Shown: positions 21,458-34,199, numbered from the stretch's first letter. The stretch: 64,000 nt of DNA from Paragonimus skrjabini miyazakii (GCA_014338405.1 JTDE01000209.1:208084-272083), one strand, 5' to 3'. Program-made: numbers and translations. Notes: generated by a model from the sequence alone, not told the origin.

Positions 21458-22856
21458 CTGAAATTAATTAGTAATACCTAAGTAAAACGCATTTCGGTTT
21501 CCAGTTTCTTTTAGTGCAAGACTAACATTTTTTGAGCTGTCTTATAAACTGATGTATCAGAACGATCAGTTTACTTTAATGTGCGAAGGAATTGAGAAAA
21601 ATTCTTTACGGTAAATTCTTCCTCTAAGGACTGAGCATTACTGACAATGCCAAGCCAAAATCACCCTCCTCCACATACAGCCTCTTAGATATCCTAGCCG
21701 CCGCTGTCACCTGGTTCACGGTACTGTAGAATGGTGTCACTTTGTTAGCAAACAGAGCTGCCTAATTTCGATCGATCGTGTTTGTCACATTTTGTCACAA
21801 ATCGTTCGGGTTCACGCAAACTGGCGCTTGAAAAGTCGATATGAAGTTGGTAAAGTTATCCGATTTTTGGCCATGTTAACCAGATTTCGGCCAAATAAAC
21901 TCGCGAATGTTTGTAGAGAAACGGTCTTGTTGGATTGGTTCTACTGATGGATGGTCGTAGTCACAGTGTAGCATGGTTTCATGATAGCTGATTTCCACTT
22001 TACATCAATTAAACCTATCAGCGATCATCAAACGATCCAAATGTTGAGTAGCCCTGTGAGAAGGAGGGAGACAGCACTACACATAGGCTGTAAACAGTTA
22101 ACTGAAAGCGAGCTGCATATCAGTCTGAGTATACTTAACTTTCGTTGCAAGGTAATTCCATCACATCTGAACTTCGTTCCCGTAACTAAAGTTATAACGG
22201 AACGTTGTCTTCACTTCTTTGGGTTGCACTCATTTTCATTCTACTGTCTTTTTTATACTTGTGGTAGATCCTGCAGTAATTACTGATGCTTCTGTATGCA
22301 AATTATACGGTCGTTTTTATGCCCAGCAAATTTCATAACAATTAACCGGTTTCTGTTGTACAAAGACAAGCACGAAACAAAGTTACATACATACCTGAAA
22401 GTCGTTGGATAATACACTGAAAAGCCTGTCCCTGTCCTTTCCGCTTCAAGTTTTCGTAAGCTTACTCATAACTGAACCGATATCATTTTTATTGGTCCCG
22501 ATATCAAGTTCCGACATACCAGCTGGTTAATGTAACAGTGTTTCATATTTCCTGGACAGTCTTAACTAGGTGGATCACGTAGCTTAACGAGGCTTAGAGT
22601 GATGACCAGAACATCGCACTGGATTCAAAAACATCGTACATAATGCTACGTCGACAAAGATCTTAATTGAGTCGGAACAACAAATGCCCATTGGTTGTAT
22701 TGGTCAATGTTTGGGCTATGTGCTGTCTAAAGCAAAGTACTTCCACCAGCTCATTATGTTCGAGCTATCCGTTTTAATTAAGGTTTATTGACACAGCTCA
22801 CCTAGGAGATTTACCTGCGTATTAGTAGTTCAATGAATCGAGCAGTTTGAACTAAT
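21458..22856. other. No gene called (intron of the - strand model)
   Basis: A + frame of 101 codons (21981-22286) is open but has no family match or splice support. Confidence 0.3.
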
Positions 22857-23085
22857 CTAATGTGAAGTCAATGGCGCAGTGGTCAACACGACTGCCTCAT
22901 GAAAGTGTGAAAGGAGTTCTAGTCACGGCAGTTGCAAGGATACGCATTACTGATAAGCTGCTCTAATGAGAGCGAAACTCGAGTCTAGTGCTTCTGCTGT
23001 TCGAAAGGGGCTGACTGGATAGTCTGTGGGAATGTGAAAGCTGCGATCAATTGTGGATGACGTTCAACGTGAAATTAACAGTGTT
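22857..23085 (+). mobile_element. Hammerhead SINE, + strand
   Basis: tRNA-like part (GTGAAGTCAATGGCGCAGTGG), hammerhead 22944-22991, and 3' body to 'cgttcaacgtgaaatta'; the terminal motif is missing. Ribozyme: CTGATAA replaces CTGATGA (essential G8 lost) and stem II has the extra GCT. It should be inactive. Confidence 0.75.
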
Positions 23086-23767
23086 ATAGAAATACTGTCG
23101 ATCCTCATAATCATTATATAGAAACAGATATATGTTGAGGTGAAAGGAACATGCTAAGCAAAGAAATAAATTGTGTGAAAAAGAGGCAAACATTTAACAT
23201 GGCAATACAATAATGGCGACAAAACTGTTTGCAAATAATAAAAAGATCCAGTCAAAAATCTGTGTTAGAATGAGTTGCGGCTAACTAAGTTGCGCGGAAG
23301 ATAGGAGGCTGACTGAAGTGTTGTACCATGTTTGAGGTTTGCATGAAAGTTCATGGTTTCGGCAAGTGGAAGACATTGAACTGTATTGAGCAAGATGATT
23401 GAAACCGGACAGGAATCCTTCAACAAACTGGTGGCATACAACGAAATTAGGTACTATGACACAGTACAAATTACTACATTTAAAAATGTGCTTACGTGAT
23501 CTCGCTTGAAGTGCACTCTTTTTCAATGGGTACAGACAGAATTACAGATAAAAACGACAATCTACCTTGAAGAATACACATGGTGATAGAACGGCTAACA
23601 AGATAAGAATGAGGCTCTGAGGAAGAAAAATCAGTTTACCTACCTTAAGAAAAAAGATTGCTACATCAAAAAAAAACATTTTGAGATAAATAGAACACAG
23701 TTGGAAGTAGATTACGGATGGCAGAAAAAGCATGATAATAAACAAACTGACATCTCCTTAGCTGTAG

Positions 23768-23965
23768 AAATACTTGGCTAGGCGAATGAAAAACCCATCA
23801 GTGGCCAAATTTTCAAGCGTTTTCTATGAACCTGCAAAGCATGCAGCATTGGGTTATGATCTTTCTAACCAGAACGTCATTAGCTTGGTTAGTGAGGAAC
23901 CTATCGAAAAGAAAGAAAAAAATAGAGAAGAGAAAAGATTTTACCTCGCAAAACTTTTATCGTAA
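23768..23965 (+). CDS. Candidate terminal exon, basic/acidic tail
   Basis: The frame opens immediately after an in-frame TAG that is also the acceptor AG ('ctccttagctgtag', exon start 23768) and runs 65 codons to a TAA. It reads KYLARRMKNPSVAKFSSVFY, then HAALGYDLSNQNVISLVSEE, then a lysine/glutamate-rich tail ending FYLAKLLS. It could be the C-terminus of a + strand gene whose other exons were not found. It lies inside the proposed - strand gene at 21075-25866, so one of the two may be wrong. Confidence 0.3.
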   Translation, partial: KYLARRMKNPSVAKFSSVFYEPAKHAALGYDLSNQNVISLVSEEPIEKKEKNREEKRFYLAKLLS

Positions 23966-24655
23966 TATGTACGGTAGACAATACTCATCTGTTTAAGTAA
24001 ATAATCGGATTTCATTCACTAAATTCATGATGGCTAGCCTGAATGAAGGATTGTTGAACATTAGTGTTCGCAGCAAATATTTTAAGGTATTCCTATCAAC
24101 GTCACTTGGAAATTTTCATTGGTACAATAAGAATAGAGGTTTTCAAATTTACATTTTTGACCAGAAATACTAAAACTGTGTAGGACTTCATAGGTTAACG
24201 CGTGATTGACGTGACCAACGTTGCGTCAATAAGTTGAACGTCAACGATTGTGAACATAAAACGTCAGTACGTAAGTGGAAATAATTCGACCGAGACCCAA
24301 AGTCAGCTAGAATACTTTGTAGACTAGATGATACGTTATATTTTGCTTCAGCACATTCCAACTCTAAGGATGATATTTGTCACTTAGTAATTTTTTGTAT
24401 CTGTTAAAATTTCAATTTTGATCTGTCAATTTGGAATCATAACTCATTAATAAGTACCATGTGAAAACGTTTTTCTGATTGAAACATTAGGATAAAAGCT
24501 CAAGATAAAAATAGGATTTCTGTTGTAAGTCATCATGGAATGTTCAGAGATAATTCTACTTGTTCACCTCTCAGAATTAGTTGAATACATTGTAATTCTG
24601 TTGTATACCGTAAATAATCAGTTTTCAGTTTACTGTTTTTGTTGTCATATCTTAC

Positions 24656-24770
24656 CCATATTTTGTCCAACGTTCCATTTCTAACCATCTTTTTTCTGTC
24701 GTCGAGTCTTCCCAACTAGCGTTTTGTAATGTAGAAACTGTCCTTTCTAGCTTACGAACCATCAACTTGG
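24656..24770 (-). CDS. Candidate exon: coiled-coil stalk of a type II membrane protein
   Basis: The donor is strong (TATGG|GTAAGAT, intron from 24655). The acceptor (ACGATAAAG) is poor. The peptide is KLMVRKLERTVSTLQNASWE, then STTEKRWLEMERWTKY(G). Hydrophobic residues fall in heptad-like spacing, with an N-x-S site. The exon starts in phase 1 and ends in phase 2. It is phase-compatible after the membrane-anchor exon at 25738-25866, giving anchor followed by stalk, the layout of Golgi type II enzymes and GOLM1-like proteins. Confidence 0.45.
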
Positions 24771-25737
24771 CTTTATCGTTTTACGGTTATTTTCATATGA
24801 CTTTTTGCAAAAGATTTCAACTGAAGTCCCGTATGTCACACTCGTTGAATACACTGTTTTATGTCATTTCACCGGTCATGATAAATAAGTCCATAGGATT
24901 ATCTTTCATTTAGCTAATAAACGTATCGAAGTATTCAGAGTTGGCGGGCAAATGACAATTCAGAGATTTTTCTATTATGTTGGTTTCTCCATCATTTTCT
25001 AGTATAATCAGAATGCCAGTTGTGTTGCCTTCATATACTTTATATAGTCAATATGCTTCTGGCTAATCATCACCTTGTGTACGACAATGTTTTAGTGCTA
25101 TTCATAAACGTCGCAAACGTTTTGATCGATGATGTTCGCTGTCTCAACAACTAGTTAATATTGACCGTAAAAAGAATTCCAGATTTACAAATAACAAAAT
25201 GTAGGAAGGTCAAAACACGAAACATTTAAAGTACCATTGACATTAAGACAGTTTAATTTCTACATGAAATACAGAAAAACGGTGTAGGTTTCTAAAACAT
25301 AAAAGACCTATGTCTGCAATGCGGAAGTAGAACGCTGATAGATTACGTTGTGTCATTAAACTGTTGACTCATTGAGTGCCGAGAAGCGATTACTATTGTC
25401 GGTTTGTACAAAGTAAGCAGCATGAAAATAGTCGCACGGTTTTTGCCAAAACTTTCCTATGAACCAATTCCAAAGTGATATTTAAAACCGTGTGCACGTC
25501 TGTTAGAATAACCACAAGTATCTAGCCACTTTCATGGTACCACTTCATTATTAACAACTGTATTGTAATAAATTTCAACGTCTCTAAAGTTCTGAAATCC
25601 AAGAAAGGTGACAGTTACCTTATTAATGTTGTCGTATCATTTATGGTATTGTTTCGAAGTAGATTCACTACACACCGTTAACGTGACAGTAAGCGCCGCA
25701 CCTTTCCTGGCCGCTGTATAACAGATCTATGCCATAC

Positions 25738-25866
25738 CTAGTTGTGTAGAGAGCATCACGTAAAACAGCAGTATAATCGTCGTCACCATTAGAAACGCAC
25801 CCAATAATCCCAACGTCTTTTGAATCCTTAAGAAAAACGGGAATCCTCGTGTACATTTTTCTTTGG
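25738..25866 (-). CDS. Candidate exon: signal-anchor transmembrane segment
   Basis: Acceptor CCCTTACTCATACAG (intron end 25867) and donor CTAG|GTATGG (intron from 25737). In the frame that is open throughout, the peptide has a basic flank (FLRIQKTLG) and then a strong 20-residue membrane segment (LLGAFLMVTTIILLFYVMLS) before TQL. This looks like the signal anchor of a type II membrane protein. The start methionine must lie in an upstream exon. A longer overlapping frame (25668-26012) has no such structure and is probably a shadow. It starts and ends in phase 1. Confidence 0.45.
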
Positions 25867-28800
25867 CTGTATGAGTAAGGGTGTGCCATACCAATGATCA
25901 TCATCGTCTCTCTAGCACCTTGACTTGTTTTCGCTGAAGTCTGATGATTATGGAGATTTACCTGTGCAAATTTGTCTACATTCTCGTTACGATTTCTGAG
26001 TAGTGTTAGCATAAGGGCGTGAAATTCTAGGAGGGATATTCATTGATCGGATGGGCTACAAACGTGATACAGTCATTAGACACTTGTTGACTTTCGTGCG
26101 TCAGGAATACACGAATCTTTTGCAATAGTCTTAAAATGAACACTGACTTTTCTCTGAGATTCTGGCCATTAGGTTTTGGTGTAGATTTGTTTGTTGTGAC
26201 GCTTCTTTTCGCTCACAGGCTTAATTCAATCAGCCGTGATGTAGCTGGCCTGCAAAAGAACAAACATTAATGACAGTCCAGGCTACAATTTTCTACCTAC
26301 TTACGGATCGTGAGTTCTAGTCTTCGGCGTGTTTGGTGCTAATGAGGATGAGCTATGTCGAGACAGCTGTCCATCACTTTGTTGGTGGTCACTGAAACCA
26401 ACTGTTTGGCTTGCCCAACTCACTCTCCAGGCACTGTCTTACCTTCCAGTTTCTCTAAACGTAGCCAACTCATTTTAGAATAAACTTTATTTTATGTTTT
26501 TCTTTTCCATCAACCAAAATAATCGTGATTCTTTGCTACTTGAAGCACACACTCCTGGGATCGTGTGGCCTGTTTGATTGACCGATTCATTGATCAGCAC
26601 GTCAACTATTGCGTTGGTCACTCTATGCACGAAATGTTGGCACCTGAATGTTCACATCCTATCACCTAGAACTCCTACGGCGATAATATTGTATTTCTCA
26701 TATCACTCTGTTCGTTAAGCCGTAACGCGTGATTATATGATTTTCTAACAAGAAAATTTATCACTCCATTGTACGTTTATTAATAAGTCATTGGCCTATA
26801 TTTTTCTCGATGAATTGGAATAAACCTATTTCATTAATAGGTTTCCTACAAGGATTGCGTTGAATAACTTATGTCAACCAAAATACTATTTACATCCAAA
26901 CAACAAACAATTAACAACTAGTATTTAGTCCAATAATCACCAACCTCATTTTTAACGGTAGCTCAATCGGCTTCTTTTCTCCTGACTAATATTCATTTTG
27001 CAAAATTGTAAAATAATTCTCTTCGTCAAAGACTGTCAGTTTTGCTTAAAAAACAATTTGGCTATTCTTTATCTTATCAAACCATTTTTATCAGCAAACC
27101 TCTACGCATTTCATTGTGTGTATACCACAGTAATAGAGTGTTTGCTTTTTGGGCCGATTGCATATAGACTATATTCAGTAAAATAGGCAATTCACAGAAC
27201 CTAATGGACTTTCACTGATGACCGTCTATCTTCACAGGTTTTCGGACATTCAAATTCGCATATTGGTTTGAGGCTGCCGTGCATACAATTCTTAAGGGGC
27301 ATGTCTATCCAAATTTGTTTTCTATATGCAAACATTTGGCAGATCCTCCAAATGAACTCTAGTGTTTAATTTCAACTCAGTGACCTTCAACATATTTTTC
27401 AATCGGAACCTTCAAAATAGGGCTCGCTTTCATGCAAGTTATCAGCTGAAATGCGGCTGCGGTGATGTCTGTATCAGCCGGGTAGATCGATACCTACGAT
27501 AAACAATGAGTGAACTTATACTCACATGACGACACAACAGGTAGTGGTCTACTAAATCCACGTGTTATCTACACTCTATTTTACTGTGGTTGTTCATATC
27601 AGTGTTGATCATTAAAAACTATACAGTCTTACGTGTGCACAAAACGGGTGACTCGAACTATTCGTTCGACAGGGAGCTATCAACATTTCCTCCTGTGGCA
27701 GAAAATTCAAATGTCACTATTACTGCTGTTTGTTGAAATCCGCATTGTCCACATTTTTCATGAGGAGTAACGGGGTAGGTAAAAAAAAGGAAATTGAGTA
27801 CCATCCAAAAGTGATGCCGACTTTTACAATCATACAATAAAAATAACAAAAGTTATTGATTCAATCTTTTTGATATATACTTACGTTCTACAGTACTAAC
27901 GGCCTTTATACGTACGATAAACTTTGTCGATAACAGTACGTCTAACTCGAACGCAGTCCCTGTCATGAACGCATTTTTATGAACCACCCATGTTACCTAT
28001 TGCACTCTTGATTCCACATTAGGCAACACTGACAATTCACACTCTCAGCCCTGTTCGGTTGTAAATAGTTCACAAATTGTCGAATCTCTTTCAACGGGGG
28101 CAATAATTGTCCCATTAGTTCCAGTCGTTGACTACATGATCCCGACAGTACTTCAAGTTGAAATAATGGAAGACATTAATTTGTAACGTATAAACTGAAC
28201 ATCATTCACGGTTTTCTATAGCTTCCGCAATCAAATAAGCTTTCCTGCCAACGATTTTCGATAACTTAGTTCCGCTATTGTTACTGCATATCACGTTTGT
28301 GAGCACCGAAAATACTGAGGAATGGGATCAAGGAAAAGTGCGTTTTGAATTCATATTTGCTGATCTTCCAACATTTCAGCTGTAACCTGGTAGACGTTAT
28401 TTTTGCTGAAGTTAATCAATGATTTAGTGAAGAAGTGAGAAATTTAATCATGTGAAATTGTCCAGCTAACCCTTGTCCACTATCTCTATTTCAATTGGTT
28501 TTGGATATTCTAACATGGTTCGTTTCCTGACTAAATTTCTGTTCGGTTGATCATATCGGCCAGAAATACATACCGCAGATTTCGACTGTTTTAAGTTTTC
28601 TTCGATAAGATCAATCAGTAGTGAAAGTAGTCTATCCATGAGGATTCATACTATTCACATTTTCACGAAATGATGGATCAAGATTTGTAAGCAGTTAAAA
28701 GTGATTACCATCAAATTCCAACCACCCAGCGTGAATAAGAGTTTTTACGAAATAAAAGCTAAAGAACGGTTAGGAAGTCGAACGTTGAAAAACCAGTGAA

Positions 28801-29429
28801 TTTGACTAAAAATGTCCGTTTCTGAAATGTCTATGATATGTACTTACTATGTGCAAACCTTTCTCCTGTCGAGCAACTGGCCCCCGTTTTCTTGATACAA
28901 TGAGCCCATATTAACTAGCATGGTTTGGGGACAACAAAACCGTTTGCTATCAAATATATTTTGGAAACTAATTTAAAGATGTGATCTGCCGATCATTAGC
29001 TAAAAATACATAGCATACATATATGCGCTTACTTCCACGCCGAATGTTCTTAACTTAAATTAGGAGTAGTAAGATTAAGCCACTCGGTTAGTCAAACAAC
29101 ACGGTAGTCATGGAAATTGAAAACTCGGTCTGTTGCTGTGACCAGAATCTTGACAGTTTGTACGTCATTTACCTGATCGAACTCAGGCTTTGTATTTACG
29201 AATATATGTTAGCATGATAATCAATACTGACCATAAATCATTTTACATGTAATAATAGAATCCTATTCTTTTTTTTACTGATGGCAGTCCTTATGCACGG
29301 TCTAATTTCCAACCTAGTCTATGCTGTAACCCAAAAGTTTCAAATCCCCCGATTTGTTGCTGCATACTTAATCCGACTGAAACCGCCAAATATTTTTGTA
29401 TTCGGTACTTAACGGACACAACGTAGCAG
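25867..29429. other. Long stretch without a recognised gene
   Basis: AT-rich. About 27978-28060 faintly matches the SINE tRNA-like part on the - strand ('catgttacctattgcactcttgattccacattaggcaac'). A - frame at 27658-27849 is unsupported. The upstream exons of the type II membrane protein model would be expected here. Confidence 0.3.
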
Positions 29430-30302
29430 ACCATTGAGACACAGTTGGCCCCAATCGGTGTCGCCCTTTCGTGTTCTACGTTACGCGACATTGGTAACCG
29501 GCGCGTGGATTACAGTACTTAACTATCCATCTGTACATCTGCATTACGTGTGTGTGCTTGTGTATGCACTGAGGCGTGTGCGTGTCAGTGCGTGTACACC
29601 GGTATGTCCGTCACACAACAAGGGGCGTTGGGGGCGCACAACCCTGGTCGACCGGCCGGCAGGGCCGGGCCGGGTCGGTTGGACGGTCCGTCGACTAAGC
29701 TAGGCTGACCGACATTTCTTCCCGGCCGACAGCTGTCTGCAGTAGCACCCATTCACCGGTTCAACTACCAACGACACTACGGCGGTGGTAACAGTAGCAC
29801 CGACAATAAGCGCCCAGTGCTGTACACACACGGTCTTCTCAACCAGCTTGATACCTACCGGCATAGGTACACACACCGGTAAAGTGACCAATCGTAGTTA
29901 ATGCAATTCAGCACTGTCAGACGACGTAACACTGAATGAACGCGAAAAGATAAGGCCATAAACACATGCGAACTTACAGACACGCATACACAAGCATACC
30001 TATAATTCCCCTTAAAATGACTCATAATATTCGGCCCCTGTCACACTAGTCACTCGACGAGTAATAGGTTACACCAGTACTGGTGTGTTTCTGTAATCTC
30101 TGACGCCGCCAATAAGGAACTTCGCTGTGCTGTTGTTGGCTCAGTTCATTCTACATTTGGGAGGCGCAAACTTTGCTCGCGTTTTTTCTCTCTCTCTCTC
30201 TCACGTATGTGTGCTTACTGAAAACCTGCAACTCCCTACACACGTCTGTCTGAGCGAGATGTGTCAGTATGATTGTCCGTATGCCCCGGACTCGGGCCAT
30301 GA
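29430..30302. promoter_or_regulatory. GC- and CpG-rich block, probable promoter/5' region
   Basis: GC rises sharply, with many CG dinucleotides (for example around 29640-29700, 'gaccggccggcagggccgggcc'), in otherwise AT-rich DNA. Long open frames on both strands here are a consequence of the low stop frequency. The block runs into the + strand exon at 30303-30454, so it is a plausible promoter and 5' leader. It contains a (TC)n tract at 30187-30203 and GT-rich stretches. A foreign or repeat origin cannot be excluded. Confidence 0.4.
30187..30203. repeat. (TC)n microsatellite
   Basis: Uninterrupted TC repeat after a T run. Confidence 0.9.
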
Positions 30303-30454
30303 GGCATCGCGCACAACACCGCTTCCTCATCTCACCGCCCCTCTGCTCGAATTAACTGTCTGGCCCATTGGAACACTACTGATTCTGCGCGACATTCCGA
30401 CCCAGTGTCGAGACGTACGGTTTCCTTGTCTAATTCACTCGATCAGCATATGAG
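30303..30454 (+). CDS. Candidate exon 1 of a + strand extracellular protein model
   Basis: The frame is open from a TGA (30300-30302) through a strong donor CATATGAG|GTGAGTACG (intron from 30455). It is serine-rich: TASSSHRPSARINCLAHWNT, then RRTVSLSNSLDQHM. The longer overlapping frame (30127-30453) stops exactly at this donor and is rejected. No ATG lies in frame, so an upstream exon or start is missing. It ends in phase 2, matching the start phase of the exon at 30855. Confidence 0.35.
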
Positions 30455-30854
30455 GTGAGTACGAAAAAACCAGTGTGCTCAAACTTGGATTTTCATTGTC
30501 GTTTGTTCTCGGAATCACGAGGAAATATTTCCAATACACAATATCGAAAAAACCCACACAACTGTGATTGATCTAAGCCATTTGCTTTCCACTGAAAAAT
30601 TACGGTATGAACATGAGATATTCTTGTGGACGGTTGCCATGCAATGCACTATATTCTCTGACCGTCGCACCATGCAAACGGTGGATGTTAAACTGGTTTA
30701 ACTTCACCATTTCCTCGGTTATTTCAAAAGTATTTCTATCCGTGCTCATCTTCTTTCTATGGGAACGGGAGACTCTCTACCTTGGCATATGCTCAGACTC
30801 TGTGTCACAGCCTTTCTCCTGGCTGTTTGTGCGGTGTCCTACCGCTGATTCTAG

Positions 30855-30976
30855 CCAGCCATATGTACACCTGTTAAACAGAACACACTGGTCTGTGGTA
30901 GACGTGACAGCTCCATGCTCCTCAGTCATTTGTAACCAGAGCGAGGTGATCAATTGCCGGCATGCAAAGCTACACG
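30855..30976 (+). CDS. Candidate exon 2: cysteine-containing extracellular segment
   Basis: A pyrimidine-rich tract with a branch-like 'ccgctgat' precedes 'tctag' (acceptor at 30854). The donor is CTACACG|GTGAGT (intron from 30977). The peptide includes YVHLLNRTHWSVVDVTAPCS and CNQSEVINC. There are two N-glycosylation patterns (NRT, NQS) and three cysteines. The cysteine pattern faintly resembles a leucine-rich-repeat N-cap or the start of a ZP-N domain. The exon runs phase 2 to phase 1. A small upstream frame just before it (MLRLCVTAFLLAVCAVS) looks like a signal peptide but stops after 19 codons in another frame. Confidence 0.4.
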
Positions 30977-31623
30977 GTGAGTAATGTTTAATAATATTAC
31001 TTGTGACAGTGTCGTATAACTAGCTGTTCATAAGTAAGTACTATGTGTATTTTTAAGTAATACTTTTGTTGATCAGTTCTTCCAGAACTCACATTTCGTT
31101 ACATTAGTGTTTGTTCTGTGAAGTTAGCTGTTTTGCTTTATCCGACTTATTTCACTATCAATTTACGGTAATGCCGCAAGTCCTCAACTGAAGCATATCT
31201 ACCATCGAACCCAGTTTTATAGAAATACGCCGGTAGTATGCCTCATTATCTGGCGAAGTAAATGTCATGTGGTCTTACTACTTAAAAATTATTTACGCAG
31301 ATTGATGACACCCATGGGATGTACGCGGTTGGGACGGACAATAGGTGGCACACCAGTCTACTGTGTTTAACGTAAAACTGCACAATCAGTAAACCGATTT
31401 ACAGTCTGTAAAGCTTCTATCAATGAGGGAAAACAGTTGTGAACTTACACATTTGATCACACACCATAACGTACCTACGCATGTACATATACATGCAAGA
31501 TGGGGAAACAGGCATGTAGACCGATTCACACATGGTAATCTCGAGAGGAGACAGACGAGTCTGGTTTAGTGGTCGAATAATACACCTATCGGATTTGCCC
31601 CGTAATAAAAGTCACTGGCTCAC

Positions 31624-31729
31624 GTACGTGGTTGCTTCCGAGACCAGCTGGCGTTCTGGCCACAAACCAGCATGACTTGTGAGATAACAACCACATGTAT
31701 CAACAATGCATTTTATTAAACTCCAGAAT
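31624..31729 (-). CDS. Candidate 106-nt exon with strong splice sites, - strand
   Basis: The acceptor GGCCCTTTTTGTCATACAG (intron end 31730) and donor ACGTAC|GTGAGC (intron from 31623) are both good. The open frame reads FWSLIKCIVDTCGCYLTSHA, then GLWPERQLVSEATTY: 35 codons, phase 2 to phase 0, with three cysteines. No family recognised. It sits inside the largest intron of the + strand model (30977-35735), so it would belong to a nested gene, or one of the models is wrong. Confidence 0.4.
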
Positions 31730-33186
31730 CTGTATGACAAAAAGGGCCATGTGTTTTGAAAGTGTTTTTTTTGCGTATAACTGGTCAGTCCCTGCGCTAC
31801 AAAATGGACCAACATAAATGTATCTGATTAACGATACCTAGAGTTTAGAAGTGTGTTTAGTACAATGAACTTGGTATAAAGGATAGATTACATTTCGATC
31901 TTTTGTTGTGCACTTGTCGCATAAGGGTCTTCCAGATCATGATGGCATGCATACCACAACCTAATCAGTTAGGTCAAGCAATCAATCAGCCAGTTAGTTT
32001 GTCTACAGTTTAGTTTCAAAGTTGATAATTCTAATCGTATCAAATATCTTATGCGAACAAACACGTGACTGTACACATACACAGTCTGCCCTACCCCCGG
32101 ATTTTTTCTGTCTGAAGGTGGTTTGATTTGCTGCAAATTCCAATGCCTATGTGCGTATGCGATTTGTTGGGAAAAGTACCTTTGAACAAACTAACTCACA
32201 GTCCATGAACAGTAAATCTTGTGCACGTATCACAACTGGTTCAAATTTCCAAACAATTTTGTTTATATTTGCAAATCGGTTTCTGTTATCACCCTAATCA
32301 TCATCATCATCATCATCATGATATAGCTAAGACCTGGCGACGACTGAACTATTTTTAAAATAGTATTCACCTTGGTTCGATAAGAATCATTATATTTGAA
32401 TAGTTCGTCCGTTCTAACACAGTGTCATCTTGTGTACCATATTTAAGCCATCTGTTTGAATTTGGCTTGTCCACTTTGGAATGTCATACGTATCTTGTTG
32501 AATTAAGTGCCCATATATGAGACCAAATATTTCTTGTCCAATGAGAAACCGGATGGGTTTTTTCCTCATAAAATCACCATGAATATACACCTTTTAAAAT
32601 AAGTACCTTTTTACTAACATCTACAACACTACCATAAACATTAATATTTATAACACTTTGGTGGTTGTTTGTGATGCATTACACTAACAAAAAACCAAAA
32701 CCGTTGTAGTTAGAAAAATGATTATATAAAACAACCCTTATAATCACTATTAAAGTTTCTACTGTAGTGAACAACTTCCTCAGAATTAGATGGCCTCAGC
32801 AGGACAGTTTCTAGGCCACCATTAATGTTATGTGTTCTATCTGTTCTTATTTCGAAGTTAAAGTGGTCAACCCTGTTCCATTGACTTCTCAGTTCAAGGG
32901 CCATTTAAATAACCAGTCCATCATATGTCCAGAACAACAAGATTTACGTTTCTTTACTAATCGGTGGCTATGTTCATTTGCTCTCATTAAAACAATAGGT
33001 GAACAACTCACGTCTTGAGCAAGTGAGCACTGGATAATATATAGCACTGGTAATATACTATAGCTCGCTATTTTTTTAAACGCGACCTACCTATCTAACT
33101 AGATTACTTCTAAAACTCAAAATTCTTCATCTACTGTTTCAATGGTTCACGGTTTTATAATGCTCAGCGTATGCGATTAAATATAG
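31730..33186. other. No gene called
   Basis: A - frame (32722-32904) and a + frame (32830-33018) overlap and lack splice support. A CAT microsatellite is listed separately. Confidence 0.3.
32297..32320. repeat. (CAT)n microsatellite
   Basis: About eight perfect ATC/CAT units. Confidence 0.95.
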
Positions 33187-33425
33187 TCATTTACAATCTG
33201 AGTTGTCGCATTCCCACAGACTTTCCAATCTGCCCCTTCCGAACAGCAGAAGAATTAGACTCGAGGTTCTCTCTAATTAGAGCTCGTCAGTAGTGCATAT
33301 CCTTGCCACGGCCATGACCAGAACTCTGATCACGTTTCATGAGGCAATCTTGTTGACAATTACGCCACTGACTTCACATTAGGCACGACCGAACTGTCAT
33401 ACATGGACGTTCAACCAATCTATAC
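33187..33425 (-). mobile_element. Hammerhead SINE, - strand, moderately diverged
   Basis: 3' body, hammerhead (33251-33296) and tRNA-like part to 'catacatggacgttcaaccaa'. The ribozyme keeps CTGACGA and the GTC triplet, but GAAAC is GAACC and stem I and the base of stem II are disrupted. Confidence 0.7.
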
Positions 33426-34199
33426 ACTGAAGTAAATTTTATGATAATGAGACAGACGTCTTTAGCATCTTTGTAACACTACTGGCCGTTCCGTGATATT
33501 CAATAAAATAACGGTTATCAGTGAAGAAAGTTCTAGAGAGTTGAACAATTTACTTGTTCATGATACCAGATGTACTACTGTTTTGCTATCTGTGTTTTTT
33601 TCGTCCACTTATGATATTTTTAGCCTTTACGAAATCTCTTGAATGTTGGATTGTGAGTAAATTTTGTGTAGTGCAGGGAATTACAACCAAAAATATGAAC
33701 TTGAAATATTTTCTCAGGTCGTTTAGGGTTTGTCAGCATGACGTTTATTTTATATTCACAACCCGTAAAAACGATTAGTAAATTTTTTTGTCTAATTTAG
33801 GCAGATTTGAGGCGAAGCTTTCCAGTTGCTGGAGGGTAGGAATCAAACGTAGGTTGTAGATCACTTTCCAGGGTTGAGTTGTATTAATCCATACGTTAAG
33901 TTTACTGAACGACCACCTCTTCGGTTTGCACAGTGTGACTTCGATAGTCTTTAATTAAACCAGATTTGAGGGTCATCACTATCCTGTCCGGCATATTGGA
34001 GGATGTGTGTGTGATTTGATTTTCAGCTTTTATACAACGAATTATTTACTACAGTGTGATGAGCTATACTTTTTGTTCGATGGATACAGTCAAATACCAC
34101 TCTCGCTAAGCACGTCAGTGGAAGTCAATTTTGTCATCACTATGTTACTTTCGTTTTATGTAGACTCAGAGTAGACAGTTTTTATAATAATTAAGATTT
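33426..34199. other. No gene recognised
   Basis: A + frame of 74 codons (33554-33778) is hydrophobic but has no start or splice support. AT-rich. Confidence 0.3.

Noticed and set aside
25668..26012. 114-codon - strand frame
   Set aside because: It overlaps the anchor exon in another frame; only the latter shows a membrane segment bounded by splice signals.
30127..30453. 108-codon + strand frame in the CpG-rich block
   Set aside because: It stops exactly before the GTGAGT donor at 30455, while another frame passes through it.
30607..30984. 125-codon + frame, and the signal-peptide-like MLRLCVTAFLLAVCAVS in another frame
   Set aside because: The first contains the acceptor at 30854 and is better explained as exon 30855-30976. 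The second stops after 19 codons and would need a frameshift.
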